The notes beneath the pieces are model-generated. The model had not been told where the DNA came from. It worked only from the letters and a program-made list of their open reading frames with translations, and ran no database searches. A stretch of 33,919 nucleotides of DNA from Parvularia atlantis (Eukaryota > Opisthokonta > Rotosphaerida). The position numbers and the translations under genes were made by a program. The stretch lies in assembly GCA_943704415.1 (NCBI GenBank), contig CALSCO010001704.1, forward strand, positions 1 through 33,919, given 5' to 3'. This document shows positions 12,354-26,252 of this stretch, one piece after another; positions within the stretch are counted from its first letter, which is position 1, and each line of letters starts with the position of its first letter.

Positions 12354-15300
12354 ATGCCCGCGCTCGTGCTGAGACGCCTCGCGCTCGGCGACAACCTGGC
12401 CGTTCTGCCGGGCGGGCTAAGTCGGCAGCTGCAGCGCGAGCTGGACCGCGTGCGTTGCGGGGCGAGCGATGCCAGGTGGGGATGGACGGCGCGCTGACGC
12501 CGTGTGGCCACAGGGCCTGCCGATGCACCGCGTCGTGCTGCGCCTGCAGTGGGACGGCAACCGGACGGCGTACGTCGGGTGGAACGGCGGCGTCACAACG
12601 ATGGACATGCTTGCGCCCGCCGCATCCGACGACGGCGTGGCGAGCGCGGGCGGGATGGGCGCGCTGCTGCCGGCCGCGGCCGGCGCGCGCGCCGTCGGGC
12701 TCGACGCGATCTTTGCGGCAGCGCTGGGCCTGGCCGACGGCCAGCAGGTGCGCGCACACGACACGCATTGCGCGCCGGGGAAGTGACTGCCGCGCGATGC
12801 ACAGGTCACGCTCGAGGTGGAGCGACCCGGGCCGCCCGCGAGAACCGTGCACGCGGAGCCCGTGACGACGGACGACTGGGAGCTGATGGTGCGCGCATGC
12901 CTGGCGGTTAGCCGCGCCTCAGCTGACTGACGGACCTCCTGCACGCGGCAGGAGCATCTCGCAGAGGTGTTCCAGGCGCAGTTCATCAACCAGATCCGCA
13001 TCGTGTACGTCAACCAGGTTGTGCCGCTGCGCGTGCAGCAGGCGACGGCGATGCTGCGGATCGGTGCGCGACGCCTGTGACCAGCGCGCTGGTTGCTCAC
13101 AACCGTGGCCAGTCGACGTCGACAGCGACGCGCGCTTCGTGCACCTTGAGCCAGACACAGAGGTCGTCATCGCGCCAAAGCCGCGCACGCTCCCGGGCGC
13201 GGCTGCCGACGCCACCACGATCGCAGCAGCGGCGGGCGAGCGGCCGCATGCACAGTCTCTGCGGGCGTTTGCGCGCGTCATGCCGCGCGAGTGGCTTGAG
13301 GACGCGCAGGACAACGCCTCGGCCGCAACGACCGTCCTCGTCCCGAGCGCGTGGTCGCCGGCGGTGCGCGAGGGAACGCTGGCGCTGCTCGTGCCGTGGC
13401 AAGGCGCGGCGAAGACGCCTCTGCCACCGACCGAGCGCGAGTTGCTGGAGGCGCCGCCCGCGGGAGCACTGCTGGTCAACGTCGCCGTGCAGCGACCGAC
13501 GGCGTTCTTCCGCGGCAGCGGCGCTGTGGCGCTGTCGGCTGCGCTGCGGCGTGCACTGCGGGTCGACCCGCTGGCAAGGGTGCACGTGGTCTTGGTGCAA
13601 CACGCCGTCGCATCGGCGCCGCCGCCGACGGTGAAGATCCTGGGCGACAACGCGGACGTGCGCGCAGCCCACGCCGTCTTGCGTGCTGCGGCGGCAACAG
13701 CACCGCTGCTGGCGCTCAACACGCATCAGGAGGTGCCGCTCGATGCGGGCCGATCGGCTCGGCTGCAGCTGGCGACGCCAGCCGGTGCGCAGTGTACGGA
13801 AAACGCACGCGTAGCTGACCGAGCGCTCAGGCACGCTGCCGTTTGGCGTCTTTGCGGCAGCGGCGGTGCAGCAGGACGCCTTTCTCGGTGCCGTGGCAGC
13901 GTCAACGCCTGTGCCTGCGGAACAGTGCGTGCCAGCTGCACGCGTGCTGCCGCGGCCGCACGTGACGACGTCTGCGCGCAGGTCAAGCGAGCTGGAGGCC
14001 GCGCTCAGCGACGCGCTGGCGCTGCGTTTCGCAGGCGTGGACGCCCCGCTGCGGCGCGTCCAAGTGTACTTGCACACCGCCTTTGCTGTCGACGAGCTGT
14101 GGCGGTGCGCGGCTGAGCGCCAGCTGCGCGCGTTGCCGTGCCCATCAGCGTCGCAGCTGCTTTGGCGAGGCGCGGCCGTCTCACCTGCTGCTGACGTGCG
14201 GGCGCGGGGCGGGCAAGACAAGCGTGGCCATGCACATCGCTGCGCGCCTGCAGCGGGACCCAGCGTGCCTGTGGTGCGCTCGTGCAAAGCGCGCCACCAC
14301 GTAACGCCAGGCTCGCAGCCACGTCACCCTGCTGACGGGGCGCGACCTGGCCGAGCTGCGATCGGCGCCGCTGCGCGCGCGGCTGGAAGAAACGCGGCAG
14401 CGCGTCGTGCTGAGTGCCCCGGCCCTGGTCATCTTCGACGACCTCGACCTCGTACGCCTCGCCGCCTCGTGCGCCGCTCGGAACGGTACTCACGCGCCAT
14501 CAGGTCGTGCCGGCACCCGCCGCAGAGGACCGTGGGCAACGGCGGCAGGCGGAGGAGCGTGCGCAGCTCGTGTGCAAGTGGCTCGCGCAGCTGGTTTGGC
14601 GCGTGCCAGTGGCAGTGGCAAGGCTGATGCGTCCCACGCAGGCGATCGGCGGCGGTGCGGGCCCGGTGGTCGTGCTGGCGACGGCACAAAAGAAGGAGCG
14701 CCTGCACGCGGTCATCATGAGGCGACACGTCTTTGGCGAGGCGCGTGGCGAGGCGCGCGCGCGTGTGTGCGCGACTTGCTGACGGGGCGAGCAGGTGGTC
14801 GACATGCCTCCGCTGACGCAGCGTGAGCGTCAAAGCGTGCTCGAGCTGGTCGTTGCCGAGGCGGTCGCCGAGAGCAAGCACGCACCGCTCGATCTGGCGC
14901 AGGTCGCGCTCGAGACGGAGGGGTACTCGGCGGCGGACCTGCGCGGGCTCGTGAGCCGCGCGCTGCACCAAGCTGCCTTCCGTTGGTACAGCACGCACAA
15001 CGAGACCGGCGCAGGTCTGGCGGCCGTGGCCGTGCCGCCAGCCGTGACGCAGGCCGATCTGGATGAGGCGCGGCGCAGCTTCACGCCGTCATCGCTGCGC
15101 GGTGTCAAGCTGACCTCGTCCACCGTGAGCTGGAGCGACATCGGCGGCCTGCGCGAGACCAAGCGCGTGCTGCTGGAGACGCTCGAGGTGCGCGAGCCCT
15201 GTGGCTGGGCGGGCCCGCTGACCTTGTGCACGCACGGCGCAGTGGCCGACGCGGTACGCGCCGCTGTTTGCGCAGTGCCCGCTCCGCCTGCGCTCGGGTC

Positions 15301-16497
15301 TGCTGCTGTACGGGCCGCCGGGGTGCGGCAAGACGTTCCTGGCGTCGGCCGTGGCGCGCGAGTGCGGCCTGAACTTTGTGAGCATCAAGGGTGCGCGTCG
15401 TCTCCGCCCCTGCGCACGCGCGCGGCTTGCTGATCGAGCGCAGGCCCGGAGCTGCTCAACAAGTACATCGGCGCGTCGGAGCAGGCCACGCGCGACCTGT
15501 TCGAGCGCGCGTCGGTGGCGCGGCCGTGCATCCTGTTCTTTGACGAGTTTGACGCGATCGCGCCGCGCCGCGGGCACGACTCGACGGGCGTGACGGACCG
15601 CGTAGTCAACCAGGTGAGGAGGCTCGCGACGGCACCCGTCACGCCACGCGCCCTCACACGTTGCGCAGCTGCTGACACAGATGGACGGCGCCGAGGGCCT
15701 GCAGGGCGTGTACGTGCTCGCGGCGACGTCGCGACCGGACCTGATCGATCCGGCGCTGCTGCGACCGGGGCGGCTGGACAAGGCGCTGTGCTGTCCGATG
15801 CCCGATGAGGTGTGCGCCGTACCACTGCCCGGTACGCGCGCGCACTCACGGCGGCCCGTGCACAGGAGGAGCGCGCCGACATTCTGCGCGCCCAGGCCCG
15901 GAGCCTGCGGCTGGACGAGGCGGTGGACCTGGACGAGATCGCTGCGGCGACCGACGGCTTCTCTGGCGCGGACCTGCAGGCGCTGCTGTACAACGCGTCG
16001 CTCGAGGCCATCCACGACGCGCTGGGCGACGCATGGGACCCGACCACGGGCGCGACGGGCACGGCCGCAGCGACAGGCGGCGCGGCCGCAGCGGAGCAGG
16101 CCTTGCGCGTCCTTGAGCCGGCGCCGGACGCGGACGGGTGGCGCACCGTGATGGGCATGACGGCGGCCGAGCACGGCGCGCTGCTGCAGCGCGTGGACGT
16201 GATCCGGCGCCAGCAGACCGGCGGCAACCGCGACGGGTCCTTGGCGGACGCACCGGCACCGCCTCCCAAGCCCGTTGTGACGATGGAGCAGCTGCGGCAC
16301 GCGCTGACGGTGCGCGCGCTGTCGGCCTGCATCTGCGTAAGCCTGACGCGCGCGCGCAGACGACCCGCCCGTCGGTGTCAGCGAGCGAGCGGCGGCGCTA
16401 CGACGACATCCACCGCTCATTCGCACAGGGCGCGGGGCCCGGCGGCGACGGCGCAGGCGCACCCGTGCGCGCGGGCAAGCGGGCGACGCTAGCGTGA
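12354..16497 (+). CDS. PEX1: Peroxisome biogenesis AAA ATPase PEX1
   Basis: Sixteen exons: 12354-12449, 12514-12747, 12805-12888, 12952-13063, 13113-13784, 13831-13924, 13982-14104, 14157-14264, 14319-14451, 14504-14740, 14795-15187, 15243-15390, 15444-15613, 15669-15809, 15866-16309, 16360-16497; 1108 aa, normal PEX1 size. The N-domain ([20 protein letters not shown]) comes first. AAA D1 has Walker A GRGAGKTS (about 487-494) and a Walker B-like VIFDDLD. D2 is highly conserved: [28 protein letters not shown] (786-793), [52 protein letters not shown] and [14 protein letters not shown]1 pairs with PEX6 to extract ubiquitinated PEX5 from the peroxisomal membrane. D1 looks degenerate (CGRGAGKT, no clear second-region arginines), as is common in PEX1. 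Intron 10 is GC-AG (GAG|gcgcgt). The divergent neighbour is ERMP1. Confidence 0.97.
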
Positions 16498-16602
16498 CCA
16501 GCCTCCCGGCAGCGTTGCATGATTACATCACTTTCCACGCACGCCACACCCATCATGGCCGTCTGTTGACCTCACGCTCGTGCCAGGCCAGAGACCGCGC
16601 AG
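16498..16602 (+). promoter_or_regulatory. Upstream region of the GCK kinase, possible tiny leader exon
   Basis: This 105-bp gap follows the PEX1 stop and holds the kinase promoter. It ends in ccgcgcag directly abutting the kinase ATG, which looks exactly like a local 3' splice site. Upstream, an ATG at 16555 is followed by GCC and a gtctgt donor. Splicing there would add two codons (Met-Ala) in frame. The true start could therefore be 16555 with a 6-nt coding first exon, or this could be a 5'-UTR intron. Confidence 0.5.
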
Positions 16603-18654
<2,052 letters not shown>

Positions 18655-18679
18655 GAACTTTTTGAGGTGCTGCTGCATA

Positions 18680-20382
18680 TCACAACGCGATCACTGCATC
18701 CTCGTCCGCGTCGGCATCGGCCGCGACCACCGCCACCGCGTCGTCGGCCGCGGAGGCCGTCGCGGTCGCCGTCGTGCTGTAGTCGACGCTCGTGTTGGAC
18801 GACAGCTCCACGAACGAGTAGTCGTCCACCGAGCCGCGCGTCTGTCCGCTGGCGGGTGCAGGCTCCTGCCGCTGCTGCTGCAACGGCTGCTGGGTCGGCG
18901 ACTGATCGGCATGCGCGTCCAGTGAGGGTGCAGGTGCGCCGCTGGCCAGCTGATCCTGCAGCGCCACCAGCTGGTCCTTGGTCTGCGCCATGTCGCTCTG
19001 CGCGACGAGTAGTCGTCAGCGGGTCGTGTGCGAGAGCGGCGGCCGCACGCACCTCCCACTGCTTTGCGAGTTCGTTCCACTCGCCCAGGCGCCGTCGCGA
19101 CTCGAGGTCGCGCCGCTCGTACTCGCCGAGGCGCTCCTGCAGCTCGAGCACGATGCTCTGCATCTGGTTGCGCTCGCGCTCGGCCTGCCGCGTCTGCTCC
19201 CGCGCACCCTCGAGGGCGAGCTCGTACTTGGCCTGCTGCGCCTGCGCGGCAGCCTTGAGCTGGCGCTGCACCTCCTCCAGGTACGAGTTCTGGTTGGCCA
19301 GCGCGGCGAGACGCTGCTGCACCTGCGGCGAGAGGTGCTCTGGCGTCGCGTCCGCAGCGGCGTCGTTGTCGCCGTCCGTCGCAGCGTCGCGCTCGCTCAC
19401 CGCGCCCTTGCGCTCGCCCGCCTCGAGCGCGCGCTGCACCTCGGGGGCGCTGAAGCTGCACACGCGTCTGTTATGGTACGCGGCTGCGACGCGCGGCCGC
19501 AAACGCGCACCTGCTGTCGCACGCGAGCAAGAAGTCGGCCGTCAGCGCGGGCGTCAGCCGCCAGCCGTGATCCTTGACGAAGAACGTGCACTCGAGGCCC
19601 TGCAGCCCGTCCAGCAGGCCCAGCAGCACCTGCCAGTCGTCGCTGCGCACGATCGCGTGCGGCTCGTACCAGTCGCTGCGCGGGCCGTCAGCGTCCGGCC
19701 GCCGCGCCGCCGTTGTGCCCTGCGACGCACGCGAGCGCGCCCGACGTCAGGTAGCGCAGGTACTCGCTCAGCTGCCTCTCCATCAGCGCCTTGAGCATGA
19801 ACACGCTGCCCGTGGCCATCTCAGCGGTCGTCGCACGGCCGGCGCTGGTTGCGCGCACCGCATGCGCTCGACCGGCGAGCAGCGCATGGCGTTGACGGTC
19901 GTGACGAGCGCGGACGCAGCCTGCACGACGGCACGCGGGCAGCACCGCGGCAGCGTCTCGACAAAGGACCAGAGGCTGCGGCGCGTCTCGAACCACGACG
20001 AGACGGCTGCGTGCGCACGCGTGGTCGGCAGCCGCGGGGCGCTGTGCGGCGCCCGCACCGGACGCGCCGCCCGCGCGGAAGCCGTGGTGCAGGCACAGCT
20101 CGAGCGCAATCAGCAGCCGCTGCAGCGCGGGGCTGGCCTCGCTGGCCGGCTCGAGCGCCGCGCCCGAGTTCTCGGCCAGCGTGAGGCGGACGAGCGCGTG
20201 GGTCTGCCGGTGCAGCGCGCGGCGCACGAGCGCGTGGTGCAGCGCCCACAGCGCCTGCGCATCGTCGCCGCCGGTGGCGTCTGCGGGCGCTGCCGCCACC
20301 GCCGGGGTGCTGCGGCCCACGTTGAGCAGCGCGCCGCGCGCGAGTGACGCGGCGTGCGGGAGGAGACGCACATGTCAGCCAT
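18680..20382 (-). CDS. RUN-domain coiled-coil protein
   Basis: Seven exons (minus): 20382-20372, 20309-20059, 20006-19859, 19805-19731, 19675-19511, 19455-19053, 18997-18680; 456 aa. Exon 1 is 11 nt (Met-Ala-Asp-Ile). Residues about 20-210 carry a RUN-like pattern: LLIALELCLHHGFR, SSWFETRRSLWSFVETL, a central VRLTLAEN block, LMERQLSEYLRYL, WYEPHAIVRSDDWQVLLGLL and FFVKDHGWRLTPALTADFLL. RUN domains bind small GTPases such as Rab and Rap and act in endosome positioning. A long charged coiled coil follows (about 240-370; SYLEEVQRQLKAAAQAQQ, ELQERLGEYERRDLESRRR), then an acidic Ala/Asp/Val tail. The RUN plus coil order resembles RUFY proteins, but no FYVE zinc finger is present. It converges on the kinase gene (25 bp between stops) and diverges from the RhoGEF gene (18 bp between starts). 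The domain call is moderate because the RUN core is divergent. Confidence 0.82.
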
Positions 20383-20400
20383 GACTGTTTCACGCCCCGA
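20383..20400. promoter_or_regulatory. 18-bp divergent spacer between RUN-protein and RhoGEF start codons
   Basis: The ATGs of two divergent genes are 18 bp apart, and each begins with a minute coding exon (11 and 12 nt) followed by a canonical local intron. Either transcription starts inside the opposite gene, or one start codon is placed too far upstream. The sequence is comparatively AT-rich (actgtttcacgccccga). Confidence 0.5.
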
Positions 20401-23400
20401 ATGAGCTCAAAGGTGTGGCCGGGACAACAACGCGACGCCGCCTCGGCGGCGTCGAGCTCAACGCGCGCGCACGCAGCGGACAGGCGGCGCGGGCGACGCC
20501 GCTGCCGACGCGGCATCCGCCGAGACGCCGCCGCAGCCGGCGGTCAACCGGCCGCCGCGCGTGATCATCAAGACGACCGCGACCAACGTGCCGACGCCGC
20601 TGGCCGTGCGTGCGAAGCGCGTGCCTGACGCCCGCCCAGCGCGCCGACATGCGCGCGCGCCCGCCGGCAGGGCTTCCGGTTCAACCCGACGGCCGTGATC
20701 AAGGATGCCGCGTCGATGCCGCGCTCGCCCGCAGCCGCGGTGCCCCTCGCGCAACCCTCGGTGACGTCCCTGGAGGACGACGTGCAGACAAAGGAGCAGT
20801 TCAAGTATGACCCAATGCTCGAGCGCAGCGCGAGGAAGTGGATCGAGGTGCGGCCCGCGGCCGCGCTGCCTCGCCGCGCCAACGCTCACGCCGAGAGCAG
20901 GACGTGCTGGGCGAGCCGTTCCCGGCGGGCGCGTCGTTCGCCAGCGGTGCGTGTGCGCGGGGGCGCAGGTGCATCGTGAGCGCCGACGCGCGCTGTGCCC
21001 ACCACCCAGGCCTGCACAGCGGCGTGATCCTGTGCCGTCTGATGAACAAGATCAAGCCCGGCCTCGTCGCCAAGATCAACGAGAAGGCGATCGCGTACAA
21101 CCAGATGGTGCGGGCGCGCTCGATGGCACCGCCGTGACGCGCGCGCGGGGCGCGGGGGCGCAGGAAAACATCCAGTCGTACCTGCTCGCGTGCAAGGAGC
21201 TGGGCTTGCGGGACACGGACCTGTTCAACACGACAGATCTGTTTGACCAGAAGAACATGTCGCTCGTGCGCGCCTGCCTGCGCCTGTCGTACCTGCGCCA
21301 CACTCTGACGCGGGATATGCGCAGGTCGTGTCCAACATCCACGTGCTCGCGAAGCACGTGCAGCGCCTGGGCTACGGCGTGCCCGTGATCGCCGATAGCA
21401 GCAGGGCGCGCGCGCTGTTTGCGGCGTCGCTCGTGGTCGGCGCGGGCGGCAAGATCCTGGACGACGTCAACGAGGTGGAGGTGCGCCCTCGCGTGGGTGC
21501 GCGGGCACGACCGGCGCTCACGGCCGCGCAGGTGCCGTACGAGCAACTGCCACCCGAGCAGAGGGACCTGGTGGACTGGCTCAACAGGCAGCTCGAGCAG
21601 CGCAGCACGAACGCGTCATCGTGGATGCTCGGTGCGACGGCGCTCGCACACGCGCGTGACTGTCGCGCCGGTGGTGGTTGAGCATTGTGCGCAGGCGCGT
21701 CTCCGGGCAAGACGAGCGCAGTGAAGGAGGTGCCACCTGTGCGCAACCTGCGGTCAGACCTGCGCAACGGCGTGCGGCTGATCGACCTGCTCGAGGTGCG
21801 TCTGCTGCGCGGATCGCGCGGCGCTGAGCCTGGGAGCCTAGGTCGTGTGCAAGACATCGCACCCGGGCAAGGTGTTCCGTCAGCCCAAGTCGCTGTCTGA
21901 GTGCATGCACAACGCAGCGACGGTCATCCGCTTCCTCTCCGGCCAGACGTACGAGCCCGTGCCCGTGTGCACGGCGTACGGTGCGCGCGTGGCCGTGGGC
22001 TGTGCACTGGTCCTGACCAGGGCCACCAAGACATCGTCATGGGCAACCTGCCGGAGATCGCCGCGCTGCTGCGGTACATCCGCGACAAGTTCGACCTCGA
22101 GTACCTGTACCAGAGCCTGATGGACGGCGACGCGCTGTCGGACGGCTACGTGCGCCTCCCGCTTGACACCTCGTCCGGTGCGGCACACTGATTGACCCCG
22201 CGCGCGCGCGATCAGGTCGACACGGAAGAGTACGAGGCCGAGGGCGACGACGGCAGCGGCGACGAGGCCGACGAGGGCAGCGCGCGCACGAGCGAGGACA
22301 GCGCGCATGGTGCGCAAGGGTCCGCGGCGACCAGCCCGCGCGTCGTGCCCGAGGAGGCGCCGCCAAGTCCGACCAGGGTGAGGAAGCGCCTGCACCGCTG
22401 ATCAGCTGACGGCTGACGGCGTCTGTTTCTGCTTGCACGGCAGCTTTTCATGGAGACGTTCTCAAAAGAGGAGCGGCAGCGCATTGTGATGGAGCAGCGC
22501 CAGCAGCGCCTGCTTGAGGAGGTGTCCTCCGCGCATGAGTGCTGCGCGCGCTACTGACCACGCTCGCGCTGCCATCAGCAAGAGGCCGCACGACGCGAGC
22601 AGGTCGAGCGTGAGCGCCTGGAACAGCTGCGGCGCGAGAAAGAGGAGCTGGAGCGCCGCCACGCCGAGCAGCAGCTTCAGCGCGAACGGGAGGAGGCCGA
22701 GCGCCAGGCAGAGCTCCAGCGCCGCCGTGAGCAGGAGGAGAAGCAGCGGCAACAGGAGCAAGAAAGACTCGAGCAGCTGCATCGCGAGAAGGCAGAGCTC
22801 GAGCGCAAGCAGGAGGAGCAGCGGCGGCAGCAGCTGCAACGTGAGAAGGAGGAGCGCGAGCGGCAGGCTGAGCAGGAGCGACTGGCGCAGCTGCAGCGTG
22901 AGAAGGAGGAGCGAGAGCGGCGCGAGGAGCAGGAGCGTGTGGCCAAGCTGCAGCGCGAGAAGGAAGAGCTTGAGCGCCAGCTTGAGCAGCAGCGCCAGCA
23001 GCAGGCTCAGCGCGAGCAGGAGGAGCGCCAGCGCCAGGAGGAGCTGCTCCACCAGCAGCGGCTTCAGCGCGAGAAGGAGGAGCACGAGCGGCAGCGCGAG
23101 CGCGAGCGGCTCGAGCAGCTGCAGCGCGAGAAGGAGGAACTTGAGCGCCAGCTGGCGATGCAGCGCGAGCAGCAAGCGCAGCGCGAGGAAGTGGAGCGCG
23201 AGCGGCAAGCGGAGCTGGACCGGCTGGCCGAGCTGCAGCGCGCACACGAGGCCGAGCAGCGCCACCGCGAGGAAGAGCGCCTGGCGCGGCTTGAGAGCGA
23301 GCGGCGGCAGCGCGAGAAGGACGTAGACTCGCGGCCCTCGCCAGAGGCGCCACCGTCGGCGTCTCCGCCGTCTGCCCGGCGCCACACTGCGACGGCCACC

Positions 23401-26203
23401 GAGGCGCGTTCGGTCAAGGCCGCGACCGCGTGCTTGCTGATGGGCGCGTGCGCTGCGTACAGATCGTCGCACAGGAGGGCGGCGAGGGCGTGAAGCGCGT
23501 CGCGTCTGTGATCAAGTACTCGCCAAAGTGGCAGGACCCGTCAACGTACACGGGGCGCATCTCGACGCTGCTCGGTGACGATGCACGCGTGAATGGCTGC
23601 GGCGCTGGCTGACGCGCGCGACTGCCAGACAAGTCGCGCTCGGTGAACCACCTCCCGGGCATCCCCGCGAGCCCTGTGGAGGAGGAGTTGGGCGAGGCGC
23701 GTGCGGTCGTAGACTCGGACGACGAGGCCGAGCCGGGCGGCAGCAGCGCCGGAGCGGCAACGGTGAAAGAGCCTGAGCCGCCGCTGCAGCCCGAGGGCGA
23801 CGCCGAGGCCCGAGAGGCGGCGCGCCTGCGTGCTCAGAGCGCGTTCATCGAGCGCACGGCGCCCGCGGACGCGTGCAGCAGCCCCGCAGCCGCGGCCGGT
23901 GTCGACGACAGGCTCAAGGCGACCACGCTCGCCGGCCCGCTCAACATGAAGGAGCTGCGCACACAGTTTGCCGAGCCCGCCAGCGTCGCGTCCGAGGGTG
24001 CGCGCGCCGCACGCTGGCCGTCCCGCCGCCGCGCTGACAACCCGTGCCTGCAGCTCCCGAGGACGTCAAGATCGAGAAGCGTGCCAAGCCAAAGGCACCT
24101 GAGCCTGGCGAAGCGGGTGCGCACGGCAGATGTGCGGCGTGGCCAGAGCGCGGCTCACGCGCGGCGCAGAGGCCCAGCGCACGCAGCCCGAACGCCGCGT
24201 GTCCGAGTCCGCCGCTGCGACCGCACCGGCCGGCAAGGTTTTCGCCGCGTTCATCACGGCCGAGGGCAGCAGCGGCAAGGCCAAGGCGGCGGCGGTGCAG
24301 AAGACGAGCCCGGCAAAGGAGGCCGGCGCGTCTGCCAAACCGGCCAGCAAGCCGGCCAAGAAGAAGACGGCCGGCGGCAAGCGGGTGGGGCGCTGCTCGC
24401 TGCGACGGCGCACGCTGTGCTTACACGACAAGCGCGCAGCCAACGATCGTGCGCACCGATGTTCCCGCCGCGGCTACGACGTCGGCTGTGGTGGCCCCTG
24501 CGAGTGCGGCCCATGATAGGGCCGACGCGGTGGCGGCCGCGGACGATGCGCGCCAGCTGGACGCCAAGAAGGCCAAGGCGCAGTCGATGGTACGCAAGAA
24601 GATCGCCGATGAGCTGCTGCAGACCGAGCAGAACTACGTCACAAGCCTGAACGTGCTCGTCAAGGTCCGCGCGTGCGCCTGTGCCGCGCCGCGTGCGTGC
24701 TGAGCCGAGCGCACTGCAGAACTTCATCCGCCCGCTCGAGGCCGAGGGCACGCTGACAAACGAGGAGATCTTCCTGCTCGTGGCCAACGTGGAGGACCTG
24801 CTCGAGCTGCACTCACAGCTAGTGGAGGTCATGCGCTCGCGCATCAGCAAGTGGACCGAGTCGTCGATCGTGAGCGACATCTTCATCAAGAACGTGCGGG
24901 CTGTGCCGCGCGCGGGACGTTCTCGCGGCTCACAGTGGTGCAAACAGGCCCAGTTCTTCCTCGAGTACAAGCCGTTCATGATCAATTATGGCGCGTCGCT
25001 GCTCTACCTGACGTACTTTGGCAAGAAGTACCCGTCCGTGCGCCGCATCATCGATGTGCGTGCACGCCGCGCCTGCATGGCGCGGCGCGCTTACGTTCGC
25101 GCTCCAACCCGTGCGCGCAGCACTTTGACGAGACGCAGAAGCAGACGACGCGGCTAACGGTCGAGGCGCTGCTGATCATGCCGATCCAGAGGTGCGGAGC
25201 GTTCATGGCGCGGCGGCGCGTTTGGTGATCGCCGCGCGCGACCAGGCTGCCGCGCTACATCCTGCTGCTGAAGGAGATGCGCAAGTACACGAACCAGCGC
25301 AGCGTGGACGAGATCGAGCTACAGAAGGCGATTGTGTCGCTCGAGAAGATCATCCAGGTGCGCAGAAGGGCCGTGCACCGCGAGTTGCGCTGAGCTGCTG
25401 CGGCTGCAGGAGCTGAACCGCAACCTCAACCGCGAGGCGATGGAGTCGCTGCGCGTGCTGCAGTCGATCATGACCTCGCTGGAGGGTGACACGCACGTGC
25501 GTCGGCTGTTCGCGCGGCTGCGCGGGCGGTGCTGAGCGTCGGGGCCCTCGCAGGCGTACCTGGACCCGTCGTCGCAGTTCCTGCTGGAGGGCACGCTCAA
25601 CGGCAAGAGGATTGCCGAGATCAAGAAGACGTACGCAGGCGCTCGGTGCACGCGCGCGCACACACGGGCCAAACGCCGCGCAACAGGCTGCAGCTGCGCT
25701 CGACGATCACGCTCGGCAAGACGTACCAGGAGTTTACGGCGTACCTATTTGCGCACGTGCTGCTGCTGTGCCGGCCGATCGAGGACGCGGTGCGCCTGCC
25801 CCCCCCCCCCCCCCCCCCTCATGCGCGCCATGCCACTCAACTGGGGCGGTGCAGGAGCGCCAGCTCGACGGGCGGCTGCCGCACCGCGTGCTTGACGTGA
25901 TCGACGTGCGCGACCTGACCAAGGCCGCGCCGAAGGCCAGCTCGTCATCGCACACGAGGTGCGCGCACGAGAGCCCAGAGCGACGCGCAGAGACGGCCCC
26001 GCTGACCCCGCGGCGCGCGCGCAGCATCGAGCTGCACTTCCACGGCGAGGCGCTCGTGCAGCTCAAGTGCAAGTCGCAGGAGGAGGCCAAGCACTGGCTG
26101 CTGGGTGCGCTGCACCTCCTCGTGGTAGCGTGGGGGTGGCCCTGACGCGCGCGCCGCAGGCCTGCAGACGGTCGTGTCGGCGTCGCTCCTGTCCAGGCGG
26201 TGA
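20401..26203 (+). CDS. Multidomain RhoGEF: two CH domains, coiled coil, DH and PH
   Basis: Twenty-nine exons, all phases closing: 20401-20412, 20477-20620, 20671-20847, 20901-20946, 21010-21107, 21164-21265, 21325-21480, 21532-21631, 21695-21795, 21842-21964, 22021-22149, 22216-22377, 22444-22521, 22579-23412, 23463-23574, 23629-23997, 24054-24116, 24170-24384, 24440-24664, 24720-24893, 24948-25055, 25121-25191, 25246-25357, 25410-25496, 25554-25645, 25687-25789, 25855-25958, 26025-26104, 26160-26203; 1406 aa. CH1 (about 100-210) has RKWIE and GLHSGVILCRLMNKIKPG. CH2 (about 255-375) has LRSDLRNGVRLIDLLE and DIVMGNLPEIAALLRYI. An E/Q/R coiled coil fills about 480-750. A lysine-rich linker precedes the DH domain (about 1055-1265: IADELLQTEQNYVTSLN, MPIQRLPRYILLLKEM). 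A PH domain (about 1270-1400) ends EEAKHWLLGLQTVV. The protein probably couples actin binding to Rho/Rac activation. The order recalls Dictyostelium Trix-like RacGEFs and, loosely, Cdc24. The exon 14/15 junction (gtcaag donor) is the least certain. Confidence 0.92.
25799..25818. repeat. C20 homopolymer inside a RhoGEF intron
   Basis: Twenty consecutive C lie in intron 26 of the RhoGEF gene, between a gtgcgcctg donor and a ggtgcag acceptor. It is one of several intronic C tracts here and a likely site of sequencing or assembly length error, but it does not touch coding sequence. Confidence 0.9.
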
Positions 26204-26252
26204 GCCAGCTGTGTGTTCAATCACAACTTGCAACTTCCCGCACGGCGCGCTG
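26204..26252 (+). promoter_or_regulatory. 49-bp tandem spacer, RhoGEF to DUF2270-like gene
   Basis: A 49-bp gap separates the RhoGEF stop from the next plus-strand ATG, so terminator and promoter must overlap. The first half (tgtgttcaatcacaacttgc) is more AT-rich than either flank. No specific motif is recognised. Confidence 0.5.

Noticed and set aside
13785-13830. Apparent frameshifts and stops in PEX1, ERMP1, PP1 and others, suggesting pseudogenes
   Set aside because: Every break coincides with a short gt/gc...ag interval carrying a ctgac-like branch, and removal restores conserved motifs, so these are introns.
15089-16462. 457-codon minus-strand open frame opposite PEX1 D2
   Set aside because: It is antisense to the highly conserved AAA D2 domain and is itself low-complexity.
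22579-23330. Highly repetitive Glu/Gln/Arg codons taken as a possible tandem repeat or mobile element
   Set aside because: Heptad-like charged coil in frame within the RhoGEF gene; no terminal repeats or duplicated flanks.
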